Assembly: GCF_001698225.1 (NCBI RefSeq)
Contig: NZ_CP016594.1
Span: 5,146,001 to 5,210,000, forward strand
Direction of reading: 5' to 3'
Length of the DNA stretch: 64,000 nucleotides
Source: Gordonia terrae
GTDB taxonomy: Bacteria > Actinomycetota > Actinomycetes > Mycobacteriales > Mycobacteriaceae
Position numbers and translations under genes: made by a program. The notes under the pieces were generated by a model. That model was not told the origin of the DNA. It was given only the letters and a program-made list of their open reading frames with translations, and made no database searches. Below are positions 33,085 to 42,172 of this stretch, one piece after another. The stretch's first letter is position 1; each line of letters begins with the position of its first letter.

Positions 33085-33531
33085 TCAGCTGCCCTGCAAG
33101 AGCAGGTTGTCCTGGAGAAGCGTGTCGGGGTCACCCACGCAGAAGGCGCGGACCAGCAGGTAGCTGTTGGGATTGCTCTTGACCAGCTCCTTGCCATGGC
33201 GGTCCGCGAACTCGTTGACGGTGGCGATCTGCTCGGAATCGGTGAGCGACAGATAAGTACCGCAGGTCATCTCGTCCGGATCGGTTGCTGCGCCCGACTG
33301 CGGCGGAACCGCGACCCGAGACCGGGGCGACGCGCTCGCCGTGGAGGGAGCCGTCGTCCTTCCCGTGGTCGTAGTCGTAGTCGTCGTCGGGGTTTCGCTG
33401 GTCGTGACCGCGATCGGCGAGACCTCGGGAACGGCGGTCCCCGAGGTCTCGGTGGCACATGCGGACATGATCGACACGGCCGCAACGGCTCCGATCAGAG
33501 CCACGCCCGCGCTCCGGCGGGCGTCGATCAT
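33085..33531 (-). CDS. Putative lipoprotein of unknown function
   Basis: A 148-residue protein with a lipoprotein signal ending at Cys24 (VSIMSAC). A Thr/Ser/Pro linker with a run of eight threonines follows, then a C-terminal domain of about 60 residues (MTCGTYLSLTDSEQ to AFCVGDPDTLLQDNL). Two cysteines could form a disulfide. The layout resembles small mycobacterial surface lipoproteins. It ends 8 bp before the window coordinate where the SDR gene's downstream region meets it; the SDR gene is upstream on the same strand. Confidence 0.7.
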   Translation of the reverse strand: MIDARRSAGVALIGAVAAVSIMSACATETSGTAVPEVSPIAVTTSETPTTTTTTTTGRTTAPSTASASPRSRVAVPPQSGAATDPDEMTCGTYLSLTDSEQIATVNEFADRHGKELVKSNPNSYLLVRAFCVGDPDTLLQDNLLLQGS

Positions 33532-33539
33532 CTCGCGGT

Positions 33540-34319
33540 CTACTTCGGTGGCATCCGGATGCCGCCGTCGACGCGGATGACCTCGGCGTTCATGTAGCTG
33601 TTGGTGACGAGTTCGACGACCATCGAGGCGAGCTCGTCCGGTGCACCCAGGCGGTGCGGGAACAGGACCGACTCGCCGAGCTTGGCCTTGAACGCCTCGG
33701 CCGATTCGCCCTCACCGTAGATCGGGGTGTCGATCAGACCGGGGGCGATGGTGTTGACGCGGATGCCGACCGCCGCCAGGTCGCGCGCGACCGGGAGGGT
33801 CATGCCGACGACGCCGCCCTTGGACGACGAGTACGAGGCCTGGCCGATCTGGCCGTCGAAGGCAGCAACACTGGCCATGTTGACGATCGCACCGCGCTCA
33901 CCGTGGGCGTCGAGCGGCTCGTTGCGGCTCATCGCGGTGGCGGCGAGACGGATGCAGTCGAAGGTGCCGATCAGGTTGATCGCGATGACCTTCTTGTACG
34001 CGTCCAGGTTGTGCGCCGAGCCGAACTCGCCGTCGCGGCCGATGGTGCGCTGGGCCCAGCCGATGCCGGCCGAGTTGACCAGCGCGCGCAGCGGGCCGAG
34101 TTCGGTGGCCGCGTTGACGGCGGCTTCGATCTGTTCGGTCGAGGTCACGTCGACGGCGACGAACTGCCCGCCGATCTCCTTGGCGAGTTCCTCGCCCTTG
34201 TCCGCGTTGAGGTCGGCGACGATGACCTTCGCACCCTTGGCCGCCAGCTGGCGAGCCGCAGCTGCGCCGATACCCGACGCGCCACCTGTGACGATTGCAC
34301 TAGCTCCATTGATATCCAC
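33540..34319 (-). CDS. SDR oxidoreductase, 3-hydroxyacyl-CoA dehydrogenase type
   Basis: A 259-residue short-chain dehydrogenase of the HSD10/3-hydroxyacyl-CoA dehydrogenase type. It has the NAD-binding TGGASGIG (about residues 11-18), NSAGIG, catalytic Tyr and Lys in ASYSSSKGG (about 165) and IRVNTIAPGLIDTP. By family it oxidises 3-hydroxyacyl-CoA or a hydroxysteroid. GTG at 34319 was chosen because it places the Rossmann motif at the usual distance. An 18-bp palindrome at 34334-34351 lies just upstream and looks like an operator. Confidence 0.88.
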   Translation of the reverse strand: MDINGASAIVTGGASGIGAAAARQLAAKGAKVIVADLNADKGEELAKEIGGQFVAVDVTSTEQIEAAVNAATELGPLRALVNSAGIGWAQRTIGRDGEFGSAHNLDAYKKVIAINLIGTFDCIRLAATAMSRNEPLDAHGERGAIVNMASVAAFDGQIGQASYSSSKGGVVGMTLPVARDLAAVGIRVNTIAPGLIDTPIYGEGESAEAFKAKLGESVLFPHRLGAPDELASMVVELVTNSYMNAEVIRVDGGIRMPPK

Positions 34320-34333
34320 GACCCGGAGCCTAT

Positions 34334-34351
34334 CGAGCGTTCTATCGCTCG
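34334..34351. promoter_or_regulatory. Candidate operator of the SDR gene
   Basis: CGAGCG-TTCTAT-CGCTCG is a perfect inverted repeat with 6-bp arms, starting 15 bp upstream of the SDR start codon. Outer bases TA/TA extend it. The spacing fits a TetR-type repressor, but its motif differs from the TTACY-N4-RGTAA sites. Confidence 0.55.
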
Positions 34352-34398
34352 GTAAAGCCCCTCCGCGAAACACCCCGCATCGAGATCACGCCGTCGGG

Positions 34399-36108
34399 TC
34401 AGACGCACTTCACGATCGGCTCGGGCGCATAGCGGACGGTGCGGGTCGATCGGTCGATCTCCCGGCCGGTCCGTGCGTCCTTGATGATGCGCGTGTCCGA
34501 CGTCGTGAAACCCTTGCTCCCACTACTGGGGATGCAGTCGTCCCCGCGGGGGACGCGAACCCGCTGCGGATCGGTGGTCGCGAACCGTTCGCCGGTCACC
34601 GACTCCACCTCGAATGCCTTGGTGCCCCACAGCCGCACGGTCACCGACGACGGCGACCAGCTCGTCTCGATCAGGACACCGTGCCGCGTGTTGTTCCGGA
34701 ACTTCAGATCGATGGCGCCCTCGAAGACCGTCGCCTCCCGCGCCTCGGGGTACCGCGAGATGTAGTACGCGTGCTCGGTGTGGTCGACATCTTCGAGCCC
34801 GGCGAAGTACGCCGCGTTGTACAGCGTCGTCGCGAACTGGGAGATGCCGCCGCCGACCGCGTTCGACGCCCGTCCGTGGTCGATGATCGTCGACTCGACG
34901 TAGCCCTGTTCCGAACCGCGCGGGCCGGTGTGTCCGTTGAGCGAGAACACCTTTCCGGGCAGCACGAGCGCTCCGTCGACCTCCGCGGCGACGAGCCGGA
35001 TGTTCTCGCCGGACGCACTCGAGAACCCGCCCGTGGTGTACTCGCTGATCAGTTCCGTGACCCCGAGCTTGCGGGCGGCGTCGGTCGTGAGCTTCGGCTC
35101 CACCTCGTCGTAGACGACCTCGACCGTGCGGTTGCCACCGTCGGCCGCCGCACTCGTCGCGACGGCGGCGAGGGTCTTCGGCCAGTTGATCGAGGCGCCG
35201 TCGACCCCGGGCACCACCACCGGACGGCCGGACGCGAGGCTGAACCTCGCATTGACCGGGGCCCGTTGGGAGGCGTCGAGGTCGGGGGCGAGGATCGCGC
35301 GGCCCACCTTCTCGTCGGCCCGGGGACTGAGCCCGCCGCGCCCGTCGGGGCCGAAGGTCAGCATCGACGCCAGGTCGCCCGCGGGGACCTCGACCGTCCG
35401 TTTCCGCCGGTCGACAAGCCGCACGGGAGCCGACGTCACACGTTCGGCCGGCCCGGCGACGGTAGCGGCGACGACCTCGGCGGTGACGGTCGGCGAGAAA
35501 GGCTCCATGGGCAGGTCGACGGGCGCACCGTCGAGCCAGCGGTCGATGAGGGTGGCGGCCGCCGCGTCCCGGGCGATGCGTTCGCCCGCGGCGGGTTGAT
35601 CCCCGACCGGTTCGGTGCCGTCGTAGTGCACGCCGCCTTCGACGGCGGCCTTCTCGAGAGATGTGCGCCGGGCGTCGAGCGCGGCGTTCATCGCGGTTCG
35701 ATCCAGGGTGACGACCGGTTCGATGTCGGCGTCACGGCCGAACAGCGCAGCCAGACGCACGAGCGGGTTGCGCGGCTGCTCGAGCAGGCGGGCACGCGTG
35801 GCGTCGGCGTCGAAGGCGAGTCCGAGGTCGGCGGGTGCGACCTCGGCCGAACCCTCCGGCGTCCGAAGCACGACGGGCCGCTCTGACCGGGCCGTCAGCT
35901 CGTCGAGGACGGGGTCCAGTTCGGCGGAGTCGCGGCCGCCCGCGTCGATCCCGCCGACGACGGCGTTGCGCGCGGAGTCGGAGTGGGTCGCCACGAGGTC
36001 GACGGCGAGGACGAGGGTGATCACGGCGACGACGGCGAGCACAGCGCGTAGCGCGGATCGTGCTCGGCGAGAGCCTGGGGTCACAACTCCATCCATCGTG
36101 GCTGGCAC
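34399..36108 (-). CDS. VanW-family envelope protein with PG-binding-like domains
   Basis: A 569-residue protein with one N-terminal transmembrane helix (about residues 17-38). Extracytoplasmic repeats of the PG_binding_4 type (about 60-330) are followed by a VanW domain (about 355-480; EYTTGGFSSASGENIRLVA, NAVGGGISQFATTLYNAAYF) and a C-terminal G5-like/unknown tail. VanW proteins occur in envelope and vancomycin-related loci, but their activity is not established. It stands alone, convergent to nothing close; 293 bp separate it from fadA2. Confidence 0.85.
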   Translation of the reverse strand: MPATMDGVVTPGSRRARSALRAVLAVVAVITLVLAVDLVATHSDSARNAVVGGIDAGGRDSAELDPVLDELTARSERPVVLRTPEGSAEVAPADLGLAFDADATRARLLEQPRNPLVRLAALFGRDADIEPVVTLDRTAMNAALDARRTSLEKAAVEGGVHYDGTEPVGDQPAAGERIARDAAAATLIDRWLDGAPVDLPMEPFSPTVTAEVVAATVAGPAERVTSAPVRLVDRRKRTVEVPAGDLASMLTFGPDGRGGLSPRADEKVGRAILAPDLDASQRAPVNARFSLASGRPVVVPGVDGASINWPKTLAAVATSAAADGGNRTVEVVYDEVEPKLTTDAARKLGVTELISEYTTGGFSSASGENIRLVAAEVDGALVLPGKVFSLNGHTGPRGSEQGYVESTIIDHGRASNAVGGGISQFATTLYNAAYFAGLEDVDHTEHAYYISRYPEAREATVFEGAIDLKFRNNTRHGVLIETSWSPSSVTVRLWGTKAFEVESVTGERFATTDPQRVRVPRGDDCIPSSGSKGFTTSDTRIIKDARTGREIDRSTRTVRYAPEPIVKCV

Positions 36109-36320
36109 CTGGGCCGGACTGACGACTGGGCCGATCAGGTGGTGGCCGCAGAACTACGGTCGGAAAAAGTAGGCGCTCCGGCCGAGCTGTCGGGTCGGGG
36201 GTCTGACAGCGCAGCCGGAGCTATAGACATATTTACGCTACTTTTCGGCCAGAGGCATCCCCGGACGGCCGATTCTGTCGAATATGTGACGAAGTACCCC
36301 CATTCGTCCCACGAAAGTGA

Positions 36321-36351
36321 GACGGATCGGCCGATCAGTCGCCGATCCGTC
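36321..36351. terminator. Hairpin downstream of fadA2
   Basis: A perfect 11-bp inverted repeat, GACGGATCGGC (36321-36331) and GCCGATCCGTC (36341-36351), with a 9-nt loop, 51 bp after the fadA2 stop. The rest of the 36109-36401 gap shows no gene; an AT-richer patch (ATAGACATATTTACG near 36222-36236) could be the VanW promoter region. Confidence 0.6.
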
Positions 36352-36401
36352 CCACCTGTCGGGATTCCGGGCTCATCGCGTTCGATGCGACCCCGTCCCG
36401 A

Positions 36402-37730
36402 TCAGCCCTCGATGATCGCGGTGACGCCCTGCCCGCCGGCGGCACAGATGGAGATCAACGCACGACCGCCGCCGTTCTCCTTGATCTGCTTGGCCGCCTG
36501 CGCGACGATCCGGCCGCCGGTGGCGGCGAACGGGTGGCCCGCGGCCAGCGACGAACCATGGACGTTGAGCTTGCTGCGATCGATCGACCCCAGCGCGGAG
36601 TCCAGGCCGAGGCGCTCCTTGCAGTACTCCTCGGACTCCCAGGCCTGCAGGGTGGCGAGGACCACCGACGCGAAGGCCTCGTGGATCTCGTAGAAATCGA
36701 AGTCCTGCAGCGTGAGCCCGTTGCGGGCGAGCAGGCGCGGCACCGCGTAGGTCGGGGCCATCAGCAACCCGTCCGGACCGTTGACGTAATCGACCGCGGC
36801 GGTCTCGCTGTCCACGAAGTACGCCAGGACCGGCAGTCCGCGATCGGCGGCCCACTCGTCACTGGCCAGCAGCACGGTCGATGCGCCGTCGGTCAGCGGC
36901 GTCGAGTTGCCCGCGGTCATGGTCGCGTCGCCCAGGGAGACACCGAAGACCGGCTTCAGCTTGGCGAGCTTCTCCGCGGTGGAGTCGCCGCGCAGGTTCT
37001 GGTCGCGGGTCAGGCCCAGGAACGGGGTGATCAGGTCGTCGAAGAAGCCGGAGTCGTACGCGGCGGCCATGTTCTGGTGGCTGCGCGCGGCGAGCTCGTC
37101 CTGATCGGCGCGCTTGATGCCGAACTCCTTGGCCGTGACGGCGGCGTGCTCGCCCATCGACATGCCGGAGCGGGGCTCGCCGTTGCGCGGGATCTCGATA
37201 CCGAGCTTGGTCAACAACTTCGCCGCGCCGAGGAGCTGATCTTTGGTGCTGCGGGCCCGGTTGACCTCGAGCAGCTGACGACGCAGGCCCTCACCGACCG
37301 CGATCGGCGCGTCCGAGGTGGTGTCGACGCCGCCCCCGATCGCGGCGTCGTAGCGACCGCGGGCAATGCCGTCGGCGACCGTCGTGATGGCCTGCAGTCC
37401 GGTGCCGCACGCCTGCTGGATGTCGAAGGCGGGTGTGTACGGCGACAGGGCCGAACCGAGCACCGACTCCCGGATGAGATTGAAATCACGCGCGTGTTTG
37501 AGGACCGCGCCACCGGCCACCATGCCGAGCTGCTCGCCCTGCAGGCTGAAGCGGCTCACGAGACCGTCGAGTGCGGCGGTGAACATCTCCTGGTTGCTGA
37601 CCTTCGCGTACGCCTTGTCCTGACGGGCGAACGGGATGCGGTTACCGCCGAGGATCGCGACGGGACGGTCGGTGCGGGTCCCGCGCTTGTCGGTGGACTT
37701 GTTGTCGGTGGGGTTGGACTGTTCGGCCAC
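36402..37730 (-). CDS. fadA2: Acetyl-CoA acyltransferase FadA2
   Basis: A 442-residue thiolase for the last step of beta-oxidation. Catalytic residues are Cys108 (QQACGTG), His350 (YEIHEAFA), His399 ([10 protein letters not shown]) and Cys429 (ICAAGGQG). Long thiolases of this type match M. tuberculosis FadA2 (Rv0243). It is divergent from fabG4 across a 90-bp region that holds a TetR-type operator, the same arrangement as in M. tuberculosis. With FabG4, HtdX and FadE5 it could form a fatty acid oxidation or remodelling route. Confidence 0.95.
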   Translation of the reverse strand: MAEQSNPTDNKSTDKRGTRTDRPVAILGGNRIPFARQDKAYAKVSNQEMFTAALDGLVSRFSLQGEQLGMVAGGAVLKHARDFNLIRESVLGSALSPYTPAFDIQQACGTGLQAITTVADGIARGRYDAAIGGGVDTTSDAPIAVGEGLRRQLLEVNRARSTKDQLLGAAKLLTKLGIEIPRNGEPRSGMSMGEHAAVTAKEFGIKRADQDELAARSHQNMAAAYDSGFFDDLITPFLGLTRDQNLRGDSTAEKLAKLKPVFGVSLGDATMTAGNSTPLTDGASTVLLASDEWAADRGLPVLAYFVDSETAAVDYVNGPDGLLMAPTYAVPRLLARNGLTLQDFDFYEIHEAFASVVLATLQAWESEEYCKERLGLDSALGSIDRSKLNVHGSSLAAGHPFAATGGRIVAQAAKQIKENGGGRALISICAAGGQGVTAIIEG

Positions 37731-37771
37731 GTCGATCTCCCAAGGGTCGGGTGCGGTGTCTATAGCGTATT

Positions 37772-37787
37772 CTTACTCATCAGTAAG
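37772..37787. promoter_or_regulatory. Candidate TetR operator between fadA2 and fabG4
   Basis: CTTACTCATCAGTAAG has perfect 6-bp arms and a 4-bp centre. It lies in the divergent promoter region, 42 bp from the fadA2 start and 34 bp from the fabG4 start, so one repressor could block both. It shares TTACY-N4-RGTAA with the sites upstream of fadE5 and of the TetR gene. Confidence 0.75.
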
Positions 37788-37820
37788 TTCGTTGTCGAAC
37801 GACAGTCAGAGGAGATCAAC

Positions 37821-39185
37821 GTGGCCGCCAACGGAAACACTGGCCTGTACTCGAGCTTCGTCCATTCCGCGCCCGGTGCTTTCATCGCCAAACAGGCCGG
37901 ACTGCCCGTCCCGCCGCCGCTGCGGCGCTACAAGGCGTCCGAGCCGCCGCTGCCCGGTCCGGTGCTGCTCGGCGGCTCCGGCCGCCTCGTCGAACCGCTT
38001 CGCGAGATGCTCTCGACCGAGGACTACGACCTCATCCAGAACGCCACGACCGGCCGCAGCGCCGACAAGTTCGGTGGTCTGGTCTTCGACGCGACGGGCA
38101 TCACCTCCCCCGGTGAGCTGCGTCAGCTGTTCGAGTTCTTCCAGCCCGCGATGCGGTCGACCGCCCCGTGCGCACGTTTCCTGGTCATCGGCACCACGCC
38201 GGAACTGGTCACCGACCCGTCCGAGCGCGTCGCGCAGCGCGCTCTCGAGGGCTTCACCCGCTCGCTGGGCAAGGAGCTCCTGAAGGGCTCCACCGTTCAG
38301 CTCGTCTACGTCTCCCCCGACGCCAAGACCGGTCTGACGGGCCTCGAATCGACCGTGCGCTTCGTGCTGTCGGCGAAGTCGGCCTTCGTCGATGCCCAGG
38401 TCATCCGGGTCGGCGGCGCCGACGCGACCGCACCGAAGAACTGGGACCGCCCGCTCGAGGGCAAGGTCGCCGTCGTCACCGGCGCCGCACGCGGCATCGG
38501 CGCGACGATCGCCGAGGTCCTGTCCCGCGACGGCGCCCACGTGATCGCCGCCGACGTCCCGCAGGCCGGCGACGCGCTGTCGGAGACCGCGAACAAGGTC
38601 GGCGGCACCGCCTTCCCGCTCGACGTCACCGCGGCCGACGCCGGCGCCAAGCTCGCCGAGCACGCTCTCGAGCGCCACGGCGGCATCGACATCATCGTCA
38701 ACAACGCCGGCATCACCCGCGACAAGTTGCTCGCCAACATGGACGACTCCCGCTGGGACGCGGTGATCGCGGTCAACCTCATCGCCCCGCAGACCCTCGT
38801 CGAGACGCTGCTGGAGAAGGGCGCGCTGCGCGAAGGCGGCGCCGTCGTCGACGTGTCGTCGATCGCCGGCATCGCGGGCAACCGCGGCCAGACCAACTAC
38901 GGCGCCTCGAAGGCCGGCGTCATCGGGCTGGTCGACGCCTACGCGCCGATCCTGGCCGAGAAGGGCATCACCATCAACGCGGTCGCACCCGGCTTCATCG
39001 AGACCAAGATGACCGCGGCCATCCCGCTCGCGACCCGCGAGGCCGGACGCCTGATGAGCTCGCTGCAGCAGGGCGGCCAGACCGTCGACGTCGCCGAGAC
39101 CGTGGCCTACTTCGCCAACCCGGCGAGCAATGCCATCACCGGCAACGTGGTCCGCGTCTGCGGCCAGGGATTCCTGGGGGCCTGA
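37821..39185 (+). CDS. fabG4: 3-oxoacyl reductase FabG4
   Basis: A 454-residue high-molecular-weight FabG, the length of M. tuberculosis FabG4 (Rv0242c). The N-terminal half is a degenerate flavodoxin-like domain. The C-terminal half is a full SDR with TGAARGIG (about 219), NNAGITRDK, Tyr and Lys in TNYGASKAG (about 360) and a [15 protein letters not shown] end. It reduces 3-oxoacyl thioesters, with CoA or carrier substrates. GTG at 37821 follows AGAGGAG with a 6-bp spacer; the frame extends far upstream antisense to fadA2 and was not used. Its stop overlaps the htdX start. Confidence 0.95.
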   Translation: MAANGNTGLYSSFVHSAPGAFIAKQAGLPVPPPLRRYKASEPPLPGPVLLGGSGRLVEPLREMLSTEDYDLIQNATTGRSADKFGGLVFDATGITSPGELRQLFEFFQPAMRSTAPCARFLVIGTTPELVTDPSERVAQRALEGFTRSLGKELLKGSTVQLVYVSPDAKTGLTGLESTVRFVLSAKSAFVDAQVIRVGGADATAPKNWDRPLEGKVAVVTGAARGIGATIAEVLSRDGAHVIAADVPQAGDALSETANKVGGTAFPLDVTAADAGAKLAEHALERHGGIDIIVNNAGITRDKLLANMDDSRWDAVIAVNLIAPQTLVETLLEKGALREGGAVVDVSSIAGIAGNRGQTNYGASKAGVIGLVDAYAPILAEKGITINAVAPGFIETKMTAAIPLATREAGRLMSSLQQGGQTVDVAETVAYFANPASNAITGNVVRVCGQGFLGA

Positions 39186-40072
39186 TGCCGAAGACGATCA
39201 CACTCCCGGCCGCTCCCGGCACCGGTGAGCTGTACGGCAAGGCGGTCACCGCGCTGCTACCCGGCATCGGCAAGCCGCCGCGTGTCCCCGCCGACGCGAC
39301 CGCGCCCGAGACGCGCTACCGGCTCGAGGGCATACGGGTGGACTCGGCTGCGCTGCAGGCGTATTGCCACGCGACGGGGCAACGTTTCGGCGACACCCTG
39401 CCGCTGACGTACCCGTTCGTGCTGCAGTTTCCGGTGACCATGAAGCTGATGACGTCCGACGAATTCCCGTTCGGCGCCGTCGGTTCGGTGCACATGACGA
39501 ACACGATCGAGCGCAAGCGGCCCATCGCGGCCGGCGAACCGCTCGACATCGTCACGCACGCGCAGAATCTCCGGGAGCACCGCAAGGGCATCCTGATCGA
39601 CGTCGTCAGCGAGATCAGCGTCGGATCGGAACTCGTCACCACGCAGACGGCGACCTTCCTGAAGCAGCAGCGCACCAGCCTGTCCGACGAACCCCGTGGT
39701 CCCGAACCGAAGTCGAAGACCCCGCCGCCGCCGGACGCCATCCTCGCCGTCGACCTCAAGCGGATCCGTGAGTACGCGGCCGCCTCGGGCGACCGCAACC
39801 CGATCCACATGGGCAACCTGCCCGCCAAGGCCTTCGGGTTCCCCAGGGCGATCGCCCATGGGATGTGGAGTGCTGCAGCGGCCATCGCGAACGTCGAGGC
39901 GCAGCTGCCCGACGCCGTGACCTACGACGTGCGGTTCGGCAAGCCGATCCTGTTGCCGGCCAAGGTGAACCTCTACACCCGCCGCATCGACGGCAAGGGC
40001 AACTTCGACATCTCGATCCGCGACCGTCGCAAGGGATTCCCCCACCTCACCGCGACGACGCGGGAGGGCTGA
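39185..40072 (+). CDS. htdX: 3-hydroxyacyl-thioester dehydratase HtdX
   Basis: A 295-residue MaoC-like double-hotdog dehydratase, matching M. tuberculosis HtdX (Rv0241c, about 280 residues). The hydratase-2 motif is in the C-terminal half (SGDRNPIHMGNLPAKAFGFP, about residues 200-219, then RAIAHGMW). It dehydrates 3-hydroxyacyl thioesters to trans-2-enoyl forms, or the reverse. The ATG overlaps the fabG4 stop by one base (TGATG), so the two are coupled in one operon from the operator at 37772. Confidence 0.95.
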   Translation: MPKTITLPAAPGTGELYGKAVTALLPGIGKPPRVPADATAPETRYRLEGIRVDSAALQAYCHATGQRFGDTLPLTYPFVLQFPVTMKLMTSDEFPFGAVGSVHMTNTIERKRPIAAGEPLDIVTHAQNLREHRKGILIDVVSEISVGSELVTTQTATFLKQQRTSLSDEPRGPEPKSKTPPPPDAILAVDLKRIREYAAASGDRNPIHMGNLPAKAFGFPRAIAHGMWSAAAAIANVEAQLPDAVTYDVRFGKPILLPAKVNLYTRRIDGKGNFDISIRDRRKGFPHLTATTREG

Positions 40073-40090
40073 GGGACTTTCGCATTCCGT

Positions 40091-40155
40091 TCCCGCGGTC
40101 TCGTTTCCGTCCCGCTATTGGATCCAATCAGCGGAGGGGAAGCGGGGCCGCGGGA
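40091..40155. terminator. Large hairpin between convergent htdX and TetR genes
   Basis: Outer arms TCCCGCGG (40091-40098) and CCGCGGGA (40148-40155) pair, and the centre holds the perfect palindrome ATTGGATCCAAT (40117-40128). Several bases between also pair. No T tract is present on either strand. It probably serves both convergent genes. Confidence 0.6.
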
Positions 40156-40235
40156 GCGTTTGCGTTGCACTGATTTTCGGCTCACCACAGGGAGCGCCAG
40201 GGTGGCCACCACGCAGGAGCTATGGGTGGGCCGGC

Positions 40236-40838
40236 TCAGGAGTCGGTACCGACACCCTTCAGGCCGCGCCAGGTGATGCCGACGAGGAGGTTGGTGGCCT
40301 TCTCGAGGTCGACGTCTCCTTCGGTGATGCGGTCGGCGACCGCCTCGGCGGCGCCGACGATCGAGACGGCGGTGAGTTCGAAGTCGATGTCGCTGGCACC
40401 TTCGACCGTGGTGCCCGCCTTGATCAGCTGGGCGACCATCTCGGTGACCCGCTGGCGGCTCTCGGAGACGATGCCGGCGAAACCGGCCGTGCCGATGGCG
40501 ACGCGGTACAGCACCCGCCAGGACTGCCGGTGTTCGTGGACGAACCGGAGGAACTCGCGGATCACCGTGACCGCCTGCTCGCGCTGCGAGAGCGAGGGAT
40601 CGAAGCCGACGCTCATCGCGTCGATGAACAGGCCCGACTCACGGGCGATACACGCGCTGAACAGTTCGTCCTTGGAGCCGTAGTACAGGTACAGCATCGG
40701 CTTGGAGATCTGCGCCTCGGAGGCGATCGCGTCCATCGAGGTCTCACGAAAGCCATTCTCCGAGAACACCTTGACGGCGGCATCGAGCATCTGCTGCTCA
40801 CGCACCGCGCGTGGCAGGCGCTTCGTTCCGCCCGACAT
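40236..40838 (-). CDS. TetR-family regulator, Rv0238-like
   Basis: A 200-residue TetR regulator. The helix-turn-helix (about residues 10-58; DAIASEAQISKPMLYLYYGS) is followed by a C-terminal ligand domain. Position matches Rv0238 of M. tuberculosis, next to lpqI and htdX. ATG at 40838 was chosen because GGAGG lies 7 bp upstream; an ATG-less extension to 40886 runs into the operator. An inverted repeat at 40887-40902 suggests autoregulation, and the same motif at fadA2/fabG4 and fadE5 suggests it represses this lipid module. An acyl-CoA effector is plausible. Confidence 0.9.
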   Translation of the reverse strand: MSGGTKRLPRAVREQQMLDAAVKVFSENGFRETSMDAIASEAQISKPMLYLYYGSKDELFSACIARESGLFIDAMSVGFDPSLSQREQAVTVIREFLRFVHEHRQSWRVLYRVAIGTAGFAGIVSESRQRVTEMVAQLIKAGTTVEGASDIDFELTAVSIVGAAEAVADRITEGDVDLEKATNLLVGITWRGLKGVGTDS

Positions 40839-40886
40839 GACCCCACCTCCGTTCACGACAAACTGCTCCGACCGACGATATAACAA

Positions 40887-40902
40887 CTTACCAATCGGTA
40901 AG
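40887..40902. promoter_or_regulatory. Candidate autoregulatory TetR operator
   Basis: CTTACCAATCGGTAAG has perfect 6-bp arms and a 4-bp centre, 49 bp upstream of the TetR start. On the minus strand TTATAT follows closely and may be the -10, so the site would overlap the promoter. It matches the TTACY-N4-RGTAA pattern. Confidence 0.7.
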
Positions 40903-40940
40903 GTGAAACCCCATTCACGGGGCGCAGCGGTCTCGGCGGT

Positions 40941-42143
40941 TCAACAGTTCACCACACCCTTGGACCGCAGGATGCGCACGACCTTGTCATCCAGGCGGGC
41001 GGGCGCGAGGCGACCGGCCGAGACCGCGCGCTCGAGATTGTCGAGCACGGAGGCGACACGGTCGGTGGAGAGCCACAACGCGACGTCGCCGCCCGCGAGA
41101 ATGAACTTCTCGACCGCCTGCTCGATGGGGTACTGCGCGCTGATCGCCGCCATTCCCGACAGGTCGTCGGAGTAGATCACGCCGTCGAACCGCGGCCCGT
41201 CGTAACCGACGCCGGTGCGCAGCATCTGGATCGCGGGCCGGCTGATGCTGGCGGGCAGCCCCTTCGTCAGGCCCGGGACGATCAGATGCCCGACCATCGC
41301 GCCTGCGGTCCCCGGGTCGCGCAGCAGGGTCCGGAACGGCACGAGGTCGCTGTCCTGGAGTTCCGCCAGCGACGGGACCGTCACGACACCCAGATGCGAG
41401 TCACCGGAGCCGTGGCCGTGCCCCGGAAAATGCTTGTACACCGGCGTGATTCCCGCGTCGGCCAACCCCGCGGCGTACGCACCCGCATACTCGGTCACGA
41501 CCGCCGGGTCGTTGCTGAAGGACCGGTCGCCGATCACTTCGTCGTCCGATTCTTCGCTCACGTCGGCGACGGGGGCGAAGTCGACGGTGACCCCGAGACG
41601 CTTGAGCTTGCGGCCCACGTCGGCCGCGATCGCGCGCACCTGCTCGGGCGTCTTGGTCTGCGCCAGCTCACGCGGCGAGGCGTTGTCGATGCCGAGCGCG
41701 GACAGTCGCGACACCCGGCCGCCCTCGTGGTCGACGGTGACCATCAACGGAATCGACGAATTCTGCGAAATCCGTGCTGCCGCACCACTCGTCAGGATCG
41801 ACTTGTCGGTCCAGCTCCCGACGAAGATGCCGCCGATCTCCTCGTTCTCGACGATCTGCTGCGCGTCGGCCGCCCCGGTCACGCCGACCACGATGAGCTG
41901 CGCCAGCTTCTGACGCACCGACAGCTTCGCGAGTTCGGTTGCGCCGCAGGAGTTCGCGACCGGTGTGGTGGTCGGCGCCGGGGACGACGACAGCGGCGCC
42001 TCGGCGGTCACCGAATACGAGGGCGTCGGCGGCGGCGAGTCCGTCGTCGAACCGGTGCAGGCCGCGAGCGCGACGCACAGAACCGTGACGGTTACCGCGG
42101 TCAGCGTGTTCCGGTTCCATCGGGGTCTGCGAGTTGGGCCCAT
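40941..42143 (-). CDS. lpqI: Lipoprotein beta-N-acetylglucosaminidase LpqI (GH3)
   Basis: A 400-residue lipoprotein of glycoside hydrolase family 3 (NagZ type), which releases N-acetylglucosamine during peptidoglycan recycling. The signal peptide ends at the lipobox LAAC (about residues 25-29), followed by a Pro/Ser/Thr linker. The catalytic domain has PLMVTVDHEGGRVSRL, the His/Asp loop KHFPGHGHGSGDSHLG and the nucleophile Asp in VIYSDDLSGM. ATG at 42143 is preferred over a TTG at 42173 because it begins next to the signal peptide. The order lpqI, TetR, htdX matches Rv0237 to Rv0241c. Confidence 0.93.
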   Translation of the reverse strand: MGPTRRPRWNRNTLTAVTVTVLCVALAACTGSTTDSPPPTPSYSVTAEAPLSSSPAPTTTPVANSCGATELAKLSVRQKLAQLIVVGVTGAADAQQIVENEEIGGIFVGSWTDKSILTSGAAARISQNSSIPLMVTVDHEGGRVSRLSALGIDNASPRELAQTKTPEQVRAIAADVGRKLKRLGVTVDFAPVADVSEESDDEVIGDRSFSNDPAVVTEYAGAYAAGLADAGITPVYKHFPGHGHGSGDSHLGVVTVPSLAELQDSDLVPFRTLLRDPGTAGAMVGHLIVPGLTKGLPASISRPAIQMLRTGVGYDGPRFDGVIYSDDLSGMAAISAQYPIEQAVEKFILAGGDVALWLSTDRVASVLDNLERAVSAGRLAPARLDDKVVRILRSKGVVNC

Positions 42144-42172
42144 TCCCCGAGTCTGGCATGTAGTCTGAGCCA

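Noticed and set aside
36534..37820. Long open frame antisense to fadA2, joined to fabG4
   Set aside because: High G+C opens antisense frames; fabG4 length and ribosome-binding site point to GTG 37821.
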